Shown here in pieces: positions 34,010-42,767 of a DNA stretch of 64,000 nucleotides. The DNA is taken from positions 1 to 64,000 of the forward strand of contig JARKPO010000049.1 in NCBI GenBank assembly GCA_029975215.1. The letters run 5' to 3'. This DNA is from Levilinea sp. (lineage in GTDB: Bacteria; Chloroflexota; Anaerolineae; Anaerolineales; Anaerolineaceae). The notes beneath the pieces were generated by a model. The model made no database searches, was not told the DNA's origin, and saw only the letters and a list, made by a program, of their open reading frames with translations. The translations under genes were made by a program, and so were the position numbers. Positions within the stretch are counted from its first letter, which is position 1. Every line of letters begins with the position of its first letter.

Positions 34010-34870
34010 TCAACTCACCAGGCCCCGCAGCCAGAGATTAAACAGCGAATCCTCCAGCCCCATCCAGCCAAAGCCGTAACGCATCACCAGGAGAAGGACA
34101 AACAGCAACCCAATGACCGCCACCAACACCACATCCAGAGTTTTAAATGTGTAATGTGTCAGAATGTAATCTGCACGTTTCACCTTGGCCGCCTCGCCGG
34201 TGAAGGCATATCCGCGCGCTACCAGCGCATTGGTGAATTCTTCCGAACGGCGCAGCGACAACGCAAACAGCGGGATCATATACATGACATATTTGCGGAT
34301 TTTGTACACCAACCCCTTGCCGGTGGTATCAAACCCGCGCGCCTGTTCCGCCTGGCGCACAATTTGAAAATCCTCCAAAACCATACCCGCCGAGCGCAGA
34401 GCCATCGCGAACACATAGGTGACCACGAAAGGAGCTTTGATCGAGCGCATGGCCACAATCACATCCCGTTCGCGCGAAGTGCTCAAAAACAGCACCATGG
34501 TAAAGATCATAGGCAGGATGCGAAAATAAACCACCACCGCGTCGCGGATGCGCTCGTAATAAATCGGGAAACCAAATACAGGAAACAGCACCTTATACTC
34601 GGGGTGAATGCCCCCCAGGACGGTATACGAAAGCAAGATGATCGAACCCATGGAAATGGCCACGGGCACATAGATCTTCAGCGCACTCATGTTCACCCGG
34701 CTGTACCACATGATCAGGATAATCGCAGCCATCAGCCCCAGGTTCCATTCGGGCGCACTGATAAACAATGGGAATAAACTGACAATCAACAGGAAAAAGA
34801 GTTTGACAAAGGGATGAACCGCATAAATGGGGGATTCATTGGGAACATACCCTAGCAGGGTCTTATTCAT
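34010..34870 (-). CDS. ECF transporter transmembrane T component (EcfT/CbiQ family)
   Basis: A 286-residue membrane protein with five to six helices. The two Ala-Arg-Gly coupling motifs of EcfT proteins can be seen as QAEQARGFDT and NALVARGYAF, where the Arg residues contact the ATPases. It anchors the two ATPases to the S component. A hairpin with a T tract separates it from the upstream S-component gene, so its level may be set below that of the S component. Confidence 0.88.
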   Translation of the reverse strand: MNKTLLGYVPNESPIYAVHPFVKLFFLLIVSLFPLFISAPEWNLGLMAAIILIMWYSRVNMSALKIYVPVAISMGSIILLSYTVLGGIHPEYKVLFPVFGFPIYYERIRDAVVVYFRILPMIFTMVLFLSTSRERDVIVAMRSIKAPFVVTYVFAMALRSAGMVLEDFQIVRQAEQARGFDTTGKGLVYKIRKYVMYMIPLFALSLRRSEEFTNALVARGYAFTGEAAKVKRADYILTHYTFKTLDVVLVAVIGLLFVLLLVMRYGFGWMGLEDSLFNLWLRGLVS

Positions 34871-34957
34871 ACGATCGTCCTCAATCGAGCCATAACGAGA
34901 TTAATCCAGCTCGCAGACTGCTGAAATTGATAAGGATACACAAAACGATACTCAAAT

Positions 34958-34986
34958 TGAAAAGAGGGGGCGAAACCCGCCCCCTC
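34958..34986 (-). terminator. Intra-operon terminator between ECF S and T genes
   Basis: On the reverse strand GAGGGGGC and GCCCCCTC (34986-34979 and 34971-34964) form an 8-bp GC-rich stem followed by TCTTTTCA-type bases. It lies 19 bases after the S-component stop and before the T gene, so some transcripts should end here. Confidence 0.7.
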
Positions 34987-35004
34987 TCCACATCTGCCGA
35001 TAGG

Positions 35005-35634
35005 TTATGCCCACCACTTCTTCACAAAAGCAGGCGTGCGGATCACCACGCCGGAGAGCACCTTGAGCAGGATAAAATTGAACACCAGCCCAGCCACCAC
35101 ATTGCCGCCGAACCAACCCCAAATAAACAGCGGGATCGAGTCCGTGGTCAGCAGGCCAAAGCTGCGCAGCACAACCAGGGGCGACCAAAGGGCGCCAAAA
35201 GCGGAAGAGACGATCATCGCCGCCAAAAGGATCAAATAATCACGCCCAGAGCGCAGGCGGGGATCCGCTTTGTAGTGCCGGAAAGCCCAGGCCGGCAGGA
35301 AGGCCTGTACCGCATTGGCGGGAATGTAAGCCAGAGAGATATAGAAAGGCGTGCCCGCGATGGCGTTGGAGAAGAAGGGGAAAATCGCCCCAGCCAAAAC
35401 ACCCCAGGCGCCAAACCAGATCGCACCCACCTGCTGCACAGCGATGCCAGTCCAGAAGAAGTTCACACCAAACCCAAGCGGGAAGCTGATGGAACCAAAG
35501 GAGCCCACCACAAAACCAATGCCAATGAGCAGGGCCAGGATGACGATATGAATCACACCGACAGACCGTTTTTCCCCTTTTTCAACAGTCCAAATTTGCT
35601 CGGCGGTTAAATCAGAAGGTTTATTCGTGGTCAT
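35005..35634 (-). CDS. ECF transporter S component, substrate unknown
   Basis: A 209-residue membrane protein with about six helices, placed directly before EcfT and two EcfA genes, which makes it the likely substrate-binding component. Its sequence is not one I can tie to a known vitamin class. It has Gly-rich helices (VGAIWFGAWGVLAGAIFPFF) and aromatic loops. ATG 35634 follows AAGGAAGG; the open frame upstream has no coding character. A possible structured leader lies 90-140 bases upstream. A family-4 glycosidase gene precedes it in the same direction, so a sugar-like or glycoside substrate is conceivable but unproven. Confidence 0.72.
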   Translation of the reverse strand: MTTNKPSDLTAEQIWTVEKGEKRSVGVIHIVILALLIGIGFVVGSFGSISFPLGFGVNFFWTGIAVQQVGAIWFGAWGVLAGAIFPFFSNAIAGTPFYISLAYIPANAVQAFLPAWAFRHYKADPRLRSGRDYLILLAAMIVSSAFGALWSPLVVLRSFGLLTTDSIPLFIWGWFGGNVVAGLVFNFILLKVLSGVVIRTPAFVKKWWA

Positions 35635-35720
35635 TACACAATCCTTCCTTTCAGGTTTATATGATGTGGTGATGATGGAAAAAATGGGGGAAACAGGGGG
35701 AAACACAAAGCAAAGAATAT

Positions 35721-35770
35721 CTTGACGGCACCTCCTTTCACACCTACCGGAAAGAAAACCGTGAATCAAG
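35721..35770 (-). promoter_or_regulatory. Nested stem-loop upstream of the ECF S gene
   Basis: On the reverse strand CTTG/CAAG (35770-35767 with 35724-35721), ACGG/CCGT (35762-35759 with 35728-35725) and CTTTC/GAAAG (35754-35750 with 35739-35735) nest into one extended hairpin with internal loops. The inner loop contains GGTAGGTG. It does not match a riboswitch class I know. Confidence 0.4.
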
Positions 35771-35790
35771 GAAATGCTATATCAAGATCA

Positions 35791-37287
35791 TTATAGAGAA
35801 AATGAAAAAGGAATACAAGTAAATTTTTCGCAAATCACCTTGAAATACTGCAATTTTACCGGGACAGCTGCCGGAAGCCTGCCAATAATTCCCCCCGACT
35901 CCCAAAATGTCGGCAAATACGGTCGGTACTCCGTCAAATAAGCATCCAAAATTTGCTCGGCCTGATCCAGATCGGTGATCCCCGGGCTGAACAGCAGGCT
36001 CTGCAGCGCCTTTTGCCGATCGCCCTGCACCACCGCGTCTACCCCCAACTGCACCACCACAATCTCCCGGCGGCACAGTTCGGCCACGGCCACCGGCAGC
36101 GACCCCACCCCCATACCGCGCGCCCCCAACCCGCTGAACACCGCCGGAACTTCCACAATCGCCCCTTGCGGCAGGTTCAAGATATAGCCCTCATTGGGGA
36201 TATTGACCGCCAGATGATAATGGTTGCCGGCCCGCGAAAGGTTCTCAATCACTTCCAAAGTCCCCTCGCTGTCGGCCTCCAACAAAGGCGTCACCGGCGC
36301 AATCCCGCGCCCCATGCGCTCGATCTCAGCATGCCCCTCACCTCGCCGCACCTCCGCCGCATCCCAATCGTACAGGCTCAGATCATATTTCTCCCACGGC
36401 CGGGCAGCCGCATCGCTCATCCACGGCAAATACTCACACAGATGCTCATCCCCCGGAATGGGGAATACCCCAAAATCGGCAAAGACTTTGCGCGTCAGCG
36501 GCTCAAAGCTGGGATCCAGCCGTTCCCAACGCTCACGGAACAGCGGATAAAGATCTGCCCCGCTGGCCTTGTCGCGCACATCCAACATCCAGGTAAAGTG
36601 ATTCAGCCCGGCAGCTTTGATATCAATTTTCTCCATCGCCTGCTTGGCCACTTTCCGTAAATTAGGCCAAAAGCGCGGGTCGGCGTGGGTGGCAATCTCC
36701 CCCTGCGGAACGCGAATATCCAGTTCTTCCGCCAGGCAGTATCCCACCATGCCATAACCAGCCTGAATTTGATGGCACAGACCCACCACCTTGATAGTTG
36801 AATAGCGCGCCACTGCGTCGCAGATGCGCATCATCGGGTTGGTGAAATTGATGAACCAGGCGTCAGGGCAGGCCGTCTCCATATCATGGGCAATTTGCAG
36901 CACCGGTCCCAAGTTGCGTGCCGCGTGAGCCCAGCCCCCTGGCCCGCCGTTTTCGGCATATGGCTGGCGCAGGCCAAATTTTAAGGGGATTTGAAAATCC
37001 TGCTGCCAAAGCTGTTCGCGCGGCGGCACCTCAATGGCCGATACCACAAAATCGGCCCCCGGCAAAGCATCTTGATGATGGGCGTGGGTGGTGATGCGCA
37101 TCTGCGCGACCCATTCCTGATTCAGCCGCAGCGCCAGCCGTTCAATCACCCCCAACGTCTGTGTGTTTTGATCCACCAAAGCCAAATGACTGCCCCGCAA
37201 GCGGGCGCTGCGCATGATTGCCCCCAGGGTGTTCAACCCAAAACTGGCGCTCCCCGCGCCAACCACCACAATTTTCGTTGTGAGCAT
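35791..37287 (-). CDS. Glycoside hydrolase family 4 (NAD-dependent)
   Basis: A 498-residue GH4 enzyme. GH4 members cleave alpha- or beta-glycosides by an NAD- and Mn-dependent redox mechanism. The NAD site is VVVGAGSASFG at the N-terminus, NPMMR follows NFT (about 165-170), the metal-binding Cys is in GLCHQIQ and the metal-binding His in GLNHFTW. It resembles alpha-galactosidase/alpha-galacturonidase-type members more than phospho-glycosidases; the exact sugar is uncertain. It is somewhat long for the family, with an extra basic tail. ATG 37287 is preceded by GAAGAGGTG. It may share a transcript with the ECF transporter. Confidence 0.82.
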   Translation of the reverse strand: MLTTKIVVVGAGSASFGLNTLGAIMRSARLRGSHLALVDQNTQTLGVIERLALRLNQEWVAQMRITTHAHHQDALPGADFVVSAIEVPPREQLWQQDFQIPLKFGLRQPYAENGGPGGWAHAARNLGPVLQIAHDMETACPDAWFINFTNPMMRICDAVARYSTIKVVGLCHQIQAGYGMVGYCLAEELDIRVPQGEIATHADPRFWPNLRKVAKQAMEKIDIKAAGLNHFTWMLDVRDKASGADLYPLFRERWERLDPSFEPLTRKVFADFGVFPIPGDEHLCEYLPWMSDAAARPWEKYDLSLYDWDAAEVRRGEGHAEIERMGRGIAPVTPLLEADSEGTLEVIENLSRAGNHYHLAVNIPNEGYILNLPQGAIVEVPAVFSGLGARGMGVGSLPVAVAELCRREIVVVQLGVDAVVQGDRQKALQSLLFSPGITDLDQAEQILDAYLTEYRPYLPTFWESGGIIGRLPAAVPVKLQYFKVICEKFTCIPFSFSL

Positions 37288-37417
37288 TGCGCACCTCTTC
37301 CGCAGTGTGAGGATGAGTCTGGATTTGCCCCGTATGTCGGGGATCAACGGCCAGTTCTTTAAAATTATAATACTGCTTTTTTCTACAGACGTCCTGCATA
37401 AACCGGCGCAATTTGGC

Positions 37418-37445
37418 TTGCGCATTTCAACGAACGCGTTATAAT
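37418..37445 (+). promoter_or_regulatory. Promoter of the M23 peptidase gene
   Basis: TTGCGC (37418-37423) and TATAAT (37440-37445) are spaced 16 bases apart, 34 bases before ATG 37480, with AGGAGG at 37470-37475. Confidence 0.6.
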
Positions 37446-37479
37446 AAGAACATATATTCTATTAATTAGGAGGACGGAT

Positions 37480-38043
37480 ATGCAGCGCGGATCGTGCAGC
37501 CTTACCCTGTTTGCGGCCCTGTGGATCGCGGCAGCAGCGGTGTTTTTGTTCTCTGGCCGCGCGCTGACCACCAACGCGGCTACCCCAGCCGCCCAGCCCA
37601 CCCTCCCCGCGCAGCCCAAGCCTGTTCTCGCGGACCCCACGCGCGTCATCGCCCCGTATGAAGAATATACCCTCACCCAGGGCCTGCACGGGGCCGAATA
37701 CGGCCACGCCGCCATTGACCTTTCTGCCGGCAAAGGTGCCCCTATCCGCTCGCCCATCGAAGGCGACATCAAAGCCCATTTTGTGGATGCCATCGGCAAC
37801 ACCAACCTGCTCATCGAAAACGACGTCTACATGGTCACTCTGCTCCACGGCCTATATAAGGTGCAAGAAGGAGACCATGTCACCCTGGGCCAGATCATCG
37901 GTCTCGAATCGAACCAGGGCTACACCGTAGACGCCTGGGGGCGCCTGTGTACCGGCCGCGACTGCGGCTACCACACGCATCTCAACATTCTCGACAAGCG
38001 CAGCGGCGAAAATGTCAACCCGTTGGATCTGTTTGCAGAATAA
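37480..38043 (+). CDS. M23-family (LytM-type) metallopeptidase, secreted
   Basis: A 187-residue exported protein. A signal or anchor segment (about 8-28) is followed by a Pro/Ala spacer and a LytM domain. Zinc ligands of the family are seen as the HAAID motif (in YGHAAIDL) and the H-x-H in GYHTHLNI. Such enzymes cut peptidoglycan cross-links or act as non-catalytic activators. The core looks complete, so activity is likely. Cys residues in GRLCTGRDCGY may form a disulfide. ATG 37480 is preceded by AGGAGG. Confidence 0.85.
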   Translation: MQRGSCSLTLFAALWIAAAAVFLFSGRALTTNAATPAAQPTLPAQPKPVLADPTRVIAPYEEYTLTQGLHGAEYGHAAIDLSAGKGAPIRSPIEGDIKAHFVDAIGNTNLLIENDVYMVTLLHGLYKVQEGDHVTLGQIIGLESNQGYTVDAWGRLCTGRDCGYHTHLNILDKRSGENVNPLDLFAE

Positions 38044-38082
38044 CCGTCCGCCGCCGCAAGCGCACAACCCCCCATTTCAGGG

Positions 38083-38088
38083 TATAAT
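38083..38088 (+). promoter_or_regulatory. -10 element AGGGTATAAT for gyrA
   Basis: TATAAT with the GGG extension lies about 90 bases before ATG 38175 (42 before ATG 38130). No clear -35 box is seen. Confidence 0.55.
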
Positions 38089-38174
38089 TAAGATGTTAAG
38101 CCCAGCGCGGCGTAAACGCAACTCTGACTATGCACGCTCTCGGGCAGCCGGGGGCGGCTGTAGAAAGCCAAAAA

Positions 38175-40643
38175 ATGAGCGATGCCCCTGAATCCCTGTA
38201 CGGAAAAATGACCACCGTTGATATTGACAGCCAGATGCGCTCAGCCTATCTGGACTATGCCATGAGCGTCATCGTCTCGCGCGCCCTGCCAGATGCGCGC
38301 GACGGCCTCAAGCCCGTTCACCGCCGCATTCTCTTTGCCATGCACGAACTGGGCATCCGCGCTAACAGCGCCTTCAAGAAGTCCGCGCGCATCGTCGGCG
38401 AAGTGCTCGGCAAATACCATCCGCATGGAGATATGGCGGTCTACGACGCGATGGCCCGTATGGCCCAAGATTTCTCCATGCGCTATCTGCTGGTGAACGG
38501 TCAGGGTAACTTCGGCTCCATTGACGGCGACTCCCCCGCCGCCATGCGCTACACCGAAGCCCGCCTCAGCCCTATGGCTGAAGAACTTCTCGCTGACATT
38601 GACAAAAACACCATTGACTTCACAGAAAATTTTGACGGAACCCTGCAGGAACCCACCGTCTTGCCCGCGCGCCTGCCCAACCTGCTGCTCAACGGCTCAT
38701 CTGGCATCGCCGTGGGCATGGCCACCAATATCCCGCCGCACAACCTCACCGAGCTGGTCAACGCCCTGACCTACGTCATTGACAATTACGATGATCTGGA
38801 CGATATCACCGTCGAAGATCTGGCCCGCTACCTGCCCGGCCCCGATTTCCCCACCGGCGGCACCATCGTGGGGCGCGAAGGCATCAACGCCGCCTATTCC
38901 ACCGGCCGCGGCCGTCTGGTCATGCGCGGGCAGGCCGAGATTGAAGAAAACAAAGGCCGTTTCGTCATCCGCATCACCGAAATCCCCTATCAGGTCAACA
39001 AAACCACCCTGATTGAACGCATCGCCGACCTGGTGCGCGAAGGCCGCATTGACGCCATCAGCGATTTGCGGGATGAATCGGACCGCAAAGGTATGCGCAT
39101 TGTCATCGAGCTGCGGCGCGGAGCAGAACCGCATAAAGTCCTCAACCAGCTGTACAAGTACACCCCGCTGCAGTCCACCTTTGGCGTCAACATGCTGGCC
39201 CTGGTCAATGGGGAGCCGCGCCATCTTTCGCTCAAGCGCGCCATTCAGATCTTCCTCGACCACCGCCAGACCGTCATCACCCGCCGCACCGAATTTGAGC
39301 TGGCCAAAGCCCGCCACCGCGCGCATATCCTGGATGGTCTGCTGATCGCCCTGGCCAATCTGGATGAAGTCATCGAAATCATCCGCCGCTCGCCCGATGC
39401 CGATCAGGCCCGCGACCGGCTGATGGCGCGCTTTGCCCTCACCGAAATTCAAGCCCAGGCCATCCTCGACCTGCAATTGCGCCGCCTGGCCGCCTTAGAG
39501 CGGCAAAAAATCGAAGACGAACAGCGTGAAATCAAAGCACGCATTGCGTATCTGGAAGAGCTGCTGGCCGACCCCAAGAAAATTCTGGCGGTCATCCGCG
39601 AAGATCTGGAAGAACTGGGTAAAAAATACGGCGACGCCCGCCGCACGCGCATTGCCGCCGAAGCCAACGAATACTTTGATGAAGAAGATCTGGTAGCCGA
39701 CCAGCCCATCCTCATCAGCATCACCCAGCTTGGCTACATTAAGCGCGTGCCGTCTTCTGCTTACCGCACCCGCGGGCGCGGCGGACGCGGCATCACCGGG
39801 CAAAATGTGAAGGGCGAGGATGAAATCATCATCATGCTCCACGCCCGCACCCTGCACACCATCCTGTTCTTCTCGGATCGCGGCAAGGTCTATTCTCTGC
39901 GCGCCTACCAGATCCCTGAAGCTGGCCGCACCGACCGCGGCACCCCCATGATTAACCTGCTGCCCCTCAGCGGCAGCGAGCGTATCACCGCCGCCGTGGC
40001 TGTGCCCGGCTTTGATGCCGCCGCCTACTGCACCATGGCCACCGAACGCGGGCGCGTGAAGCGCGTTTCGCTGGCCGAATTTGCCAATGTACGCCCCTCC
40101 GGCCTGATTGCCATCAACTTGGAAGAAGGCGATTCCCTGGGCTGGGTGCGGCTGACCAGCGGCGAGGACGACATTCTCATGGTCACCGCCTTTGGCCAGG
40201 CCCTGCGCATCACCGAAAACCAGATCCGCCCCATGGGCCGCCAGGCCGCGGGCGTCACCGGTTTGCGCCTGCGTAGTCAGGATCATGTGGCCGCGGTAGA
40301 AGTGGTGGAGCCGGGCGGCTACCTGTTGGTGGTCACCGAAAACGGTTTCGGCAAGCGCACCCCCCTGGAAGATTACCCCACCAAAGGGCGCGCCACCGGC
40401 GGCGTGACCACCATCGACCAAAAATCCCTTAAAACCATCGGCAAAATCGCTACCGCGCGCGTGGTGCAGGACGCGGATGAAATCACCGCTATCACCAGCG
40501 CCGGCATGGTCCTGCGCCTGAAAGTGTCCTCCATCCGCCCCAGCGGGCGCTCCACCCGCGGCGTGCATCTCATCAACGTCGCTGAGGGCGACGCCGTAGC
40601 CTCCCTGGCGCGTATGGCCCCCGAAGAAACCTCTGAAGCATAA
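38175..40643 (+). CDS. gyrA: DNA gyrase subunit A
   Basis: Counting from ATG 38175 the protein has 822 residues. It holds the full type IIA topoisomerase breakage-reunion domain, with catalytic Tyr126 in MRYTEAR, and a six-bladed C-terminal DNA-wrapping domain. RGRGGRG near residue 535 fits the GyrA-box, which favours GyrA over ParC. In the quinolone-determining region the usual Ser (E. coli 83) is Met87, while the acidic residue (E. coli 87) is kept as Asp91. ATG 38130 is an alternative start adding 15 residues; neither has a Shine-Dalgarno. gyrB is not adjacent. Confidence 0.93.
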   Translation: MSDAPESLYGKMTTVDIDSQMRSAYLDYAMSVIVSRALPDARDGLKPVHRRILFAMHELGIRANSAFKKSARIVGEVLGKYHPHGDMAVYDAMARMAQDFSMRYLLVNGQGNFGSIDGDSPAAMRYTEARLSPMAEELLADIDKNTIDFTENFDGTLQEPTVLPARLPNLLLNGSSGIAVGMATNIPPHNLTELVNALTYVIDNYDDLDDITVEDLARYLPGPDFPTGGTIVGREGINAAYSTGRGRLVMRGQAEIEENKGRFVIRITEIPYQVNKTTLIERIADLVREGRIDAISDLRDESDRKGMRIVIELRRGAEPHKVLNQLYKYTPLQSTFGVNMLALVNGEPRHLSLKRAIQIFLDHRQTVITRRTEFELAKARHRAHILDGLLIALANLDEVIEIIRRSPDADQARDRLMARFALTEIQAQAILDLQLRRLAALERQKIEDEQREIKARIAYLEELLADPKKILAVIREDLEELGKKYGDARRTRIAAEANEYFDEEDLVADQPILISITQLGYIKRVPSSAYRTRGRGGRGITGQNVKGEDEIIIMLHARTLHTILFFSDRGKVYSLRAYQIPEAGRTDRGTPMINLLPLSGSERITAAVAVPGFDAAAYCTMATERGRVKRVSLAEFANVRPSGLIAINLEEGDSLGWVRLTSGEDDILMVTAFGQALRITENQIRPMGRQAAGVTGLRLRSQDHVAAVEVVEPGGYLLVVTENGFGKRTPLEDYPTKGRATGGVTTIDQKSLKTIGKIATARVVQDADEITAITSAGMVLRLKVSSIRPSGRSTRGVHLINVAEGDAVASLARMAPEETSEA

Positions 40644-40649
40644 ACCAAA

Positions 40650-40679
40650 GCCGCCCTGGAGGATCACCTCCAGGGCGGC
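40650..40679. terminator. Long perfect hairpin between convergent gyrA and prenyltransferase genes
   Basis: GCCGCCCTGGAGG (40650-40662) pairs perfectly over 13 bp with its complement (40667-40679) around a four-base loop. Neither strand has a strong T tract (reverse strand TTTGGTTT). It probably serves both transcripts. Confidence 0.65.
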
Positions 40680-40700
40680 ATAGTCAAGCTCAAACCCATC

Positions 40701-41690
40701 CTATCCCAAGAAGAGTTGCAGCACCAAACCCAATAAGAAGAACATGCCAAAGCCGCGGTTGTGGTAAAAAGCCCCGGCCACATACCACAGCGGCCAAATC
40801 TCCGCGCTGTAATCCGCAGGGCGCTCAGCGGGCTTGGCCCGCAGCAGCATGGCCACCGGGCGCGGGGCATAGGCCAACCCCGCCAGGGTCACCAGCATCC
40901 ACGGTGAAAAATCGCCCCGCACCACCGCAAACACCACCAGGGCGTACATGAGAACGATCATCCCCACCGCGGTGTAGCGCGCCACCTTCTCGCCCAGCAG
41001 CACCGGCAAGGTATAAATACGGCGGGCGCGGTCTTCCTTGAGCTTGTCAATGTGCTTGCCAAAAATCACCGTGGTGGCCCCCAGGGCGTAGGGCAGGCTC
41101 AGCAGCGCCACCTGCCAATTCCACTGGCCGGTGATCACAAAATAGCCGCCGCCGATCATCAACGGTCCCCACACCAAAATCACAGCCACCTCGCCCAACC
41201 CAATATACTTGAGCGGCCAGGTATAAAACAGCACAAAGAAAGCCCCCGCCGCCAGCAGCGCCCAGGCCACTGGGCCGCGTTCTAAGACCAGCGGCAGCCC
41301 CGCCGCCAGGGCGATGGCACCGGTCACTGCCGCGTACACCAGCAGCTCTTTACGCGTCATCAGACCCGCCTCCAGCGGCTGCGGGCCGTACTGCGTGCGG
41401 AAATAATTGTCCTTGTCCACCCCGCGCTCATAATCGGTCAAGTCGTTCAGCAGGTTGTTGGTGGCATGGGCAAAAATCAGTCCCACCGTCAGCAGCATCC
41501 AATGTCCCAGGCTAAACATCCCCGCTCGGGCCGCCAGCAAACCGGCCACCGCCGCCGAGAAGAAGGTCATTATCAGCACCGCCGCGCGCGTGGAAACCAA
41601 CCAGCGCGAAATCACATCCAGCTTACGCCATTCTTCTGGGCTGATGCGCGGAATCACGCGCAGCGCCCGCACCCACATGCTCACATTCAT
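40701..41690 (-). CDS. UbiA-family prenyltransferase, MenA-like
   Basis: A 329-residue membrane enzyme with about eight or nine helices. The two Asp-rich prenyl-diphosphate motifs are NDLTDYERGVD (helices 2-3) and DKLKEDRARR in the second half. UbiA enzymes attach a polyprenyl chain to an aromatic head group. The overall layout fits 1,4-dihydroxy-2-naphthoate polyprenyltransferase of menaquinone synthesis, but chlorophyll or other UbiA relatives cannot be excluded. ATG 41690 has AAGGGG upstream; the long 5' extension of the frame is low-complexity and rejected. A reverse TATAAT at 41763-41768 may be its promoter. Confidence 0.8.
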   Translation of the reverse strand: MNVSMWVRALRVIPRISPEEWRKLDVISRWLVSTRAAVLIMTFFSAAVAGLLAARAGMFSLGHWMLLTVGLIFAHATNNLLNDLTDYERGVDKDNYFRTQYGPQPLEAGLMTRKELLVYAAVTGAIALAAGLPLVLERGPVAWALLAAGAFFVLFYTWPLKYIGLGEVAVILVWGPLMIGGGYFVITGQWNWQVALLSLPYALGATTVIFGKHIDKLKEDRARRIYTLPVLLGEKVARYTAVGMIVLMYALVVFAVVRGDFSPWMLVTLAGLAYAPRPVAMLLRAKPAERPADYSAEIWPLWYVAGAFYHNRGFGMFFLLGLVLQLFLG

Positions 41691-41782
41691 CGGAAGAACC
41701 CCTTTCATCGCCAGCCATCTGCCCCAGGCAGACGCCGCCAATAAATCGGATAATTTTTGTCTATTATAATCCGTTTCGGGAA

Positions 41783-42580
41783 TTAATCCAGCGATTTTTG
41801 AAAAGGGTGTACAACTTCCTCGGCCCGGTGCGTCACCACCGGAAGGAATATTTCCCCCTCCCGCGCGTCGCCCAGGCGCATCACCGCTTCGGGCTGGTGA
41901 TCCGCCAACCAGGCCATCTGGGCTGCCGCCAACGCACTGCACTCCCCCGCGGCGTAAATTTGCTTCAGCGGCAGCGCGCCCTTAAGCAGGCGGTAGCGGG
42001 TCACCTCTTCAAAGAAATCCATCGGGTCGGGGATGGGCAGCCCCTGTTCAAAGAGGGCCAGTTGGCGCTGCAAGCGGCTTTCCAACGTGCCGGCCGGGTA
42101 AGGCTTGCCGCCCAGCCAGGCCCAAAAAACCGCCTCCACCGGCGTTTCCAGCCACTGCCGCGCCTGTCCCTCCGCCGGATAAGGCGCATACCCCAGTTCC
42201 TCCAGCTGCCGCACCAGCCCAAAGCCGCGTTTCACCCGCGGCAGAGCCGCCTGATCCACCCCCGGGGTACGCGGCGCTGTAAAGCCCAGATTAGCCAACT
42301 GATATTCGGCCACGCGCATGTTCGTCCAGCGTCCTGGAGTCGGCGGCGGGTTCAGCTGGGTGCGCACATCCGCCCGATCCATCAGCCCCAAATTGGGCCG
42401 CGCCGCGCAGTCCACCGCTGCCAGCGCACGGCTTTGCCCGGCGGCAAAAGCCAGCACCGCCTCCAAAGGTCCCTGCCCCAATGCCAACACGGCGCGTTCT
42501 TCGTCCAGCGCCGCGTAGGTCAGCCACTGGCGGCCTGTGCCGATGGTAATTCCCAGGTAAGTGGTCAAATTGCTGGACAT
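41783..42580 (-). CDS. DUF429-like protein (RNase H-like fold)
   Basis: A 265-residue cytoplasmic protein. The N-terminus (YLGITIGTGRQWLTYAALD) and the following conserved Asp in AAVDCAARPN fit the DUF429 pattern, a family predicted to share the RNase H-like nuclease fold. Later segments (RWTNMRVAEYQLANLGF, PVEAVFWAWLGGKPYP) also match the usual spacing of that family. The activity is unproven. ATG 42580 is preceded by TGAGGG. It is divergent from the aldehyde dehydrogenase gene. Confidence 0.65.
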   Translation of the reverse strand: MSSNLTTYLGITIGTGRQWLTYAALDEERAVLALGQGPLEAVLAFAAGQSRALAAVDCAARPNLGLMDRADVRTQLNPPPTPGRWTNMRVAEYQLANLGFTAPRTPGVDQAALPRVKRGFGLVRQLEELGYAPYPAEGQARQWLETPVEAVFWAWLGGKPYPAGTLESRLQRQLALFEQGLPIPDPMDFFEEVTRYRLLKGALPLKQIYAAGECSALAAAQMAWLADHQPEAVMRLGDAREGEIFLPVVTHRAEEVVHPFQKSLD

Positions 42581-42685
42581 TTGCCCTCAGTGTAGCAAAT
42601 CTTTTTCTGGCGCGCAACCCGTGCGCTCGCCCAGTTCGCACCAGGTTTCTGACAACTGACATATGGCTTTCATCCATTTGTGACT

Positions 42686-42714
42686 TTGACTCGCGCTAAC
42701 GCCTGGGCTATACT
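42686..42714 (+). promoter_or_regulatory. Sigma-70-type promoter of the aldehyde dehydrogenase gene
   Basis: TTGACT (42686-42691) and TATACT (42709-42714) are spaced exactly 17 bases apart. The leader to ATG 42768 would be about 47 bases and contains AGGAGG. Confidence 0.75.
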
Positions 42715-42767
42715 AAACGTACATAAACATGGGCTTCATCCGCCCAGTCCAACCTCAGGAGGTTTCT

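Noticed and set aside
39495..40667. 390-codon reverse frame opposite gyrA
   Set aside because: It is antisense to gyrA; the long frame is a by-product of GC-rich third positions.
41691..41942. N-terminal extension of the prenyltransferase frame
   Set aside because: It is low-complexity and Gly/Arg-rich, and overlaps the DUF429 gene end; ATG 41690 has a ribosome-binding site.
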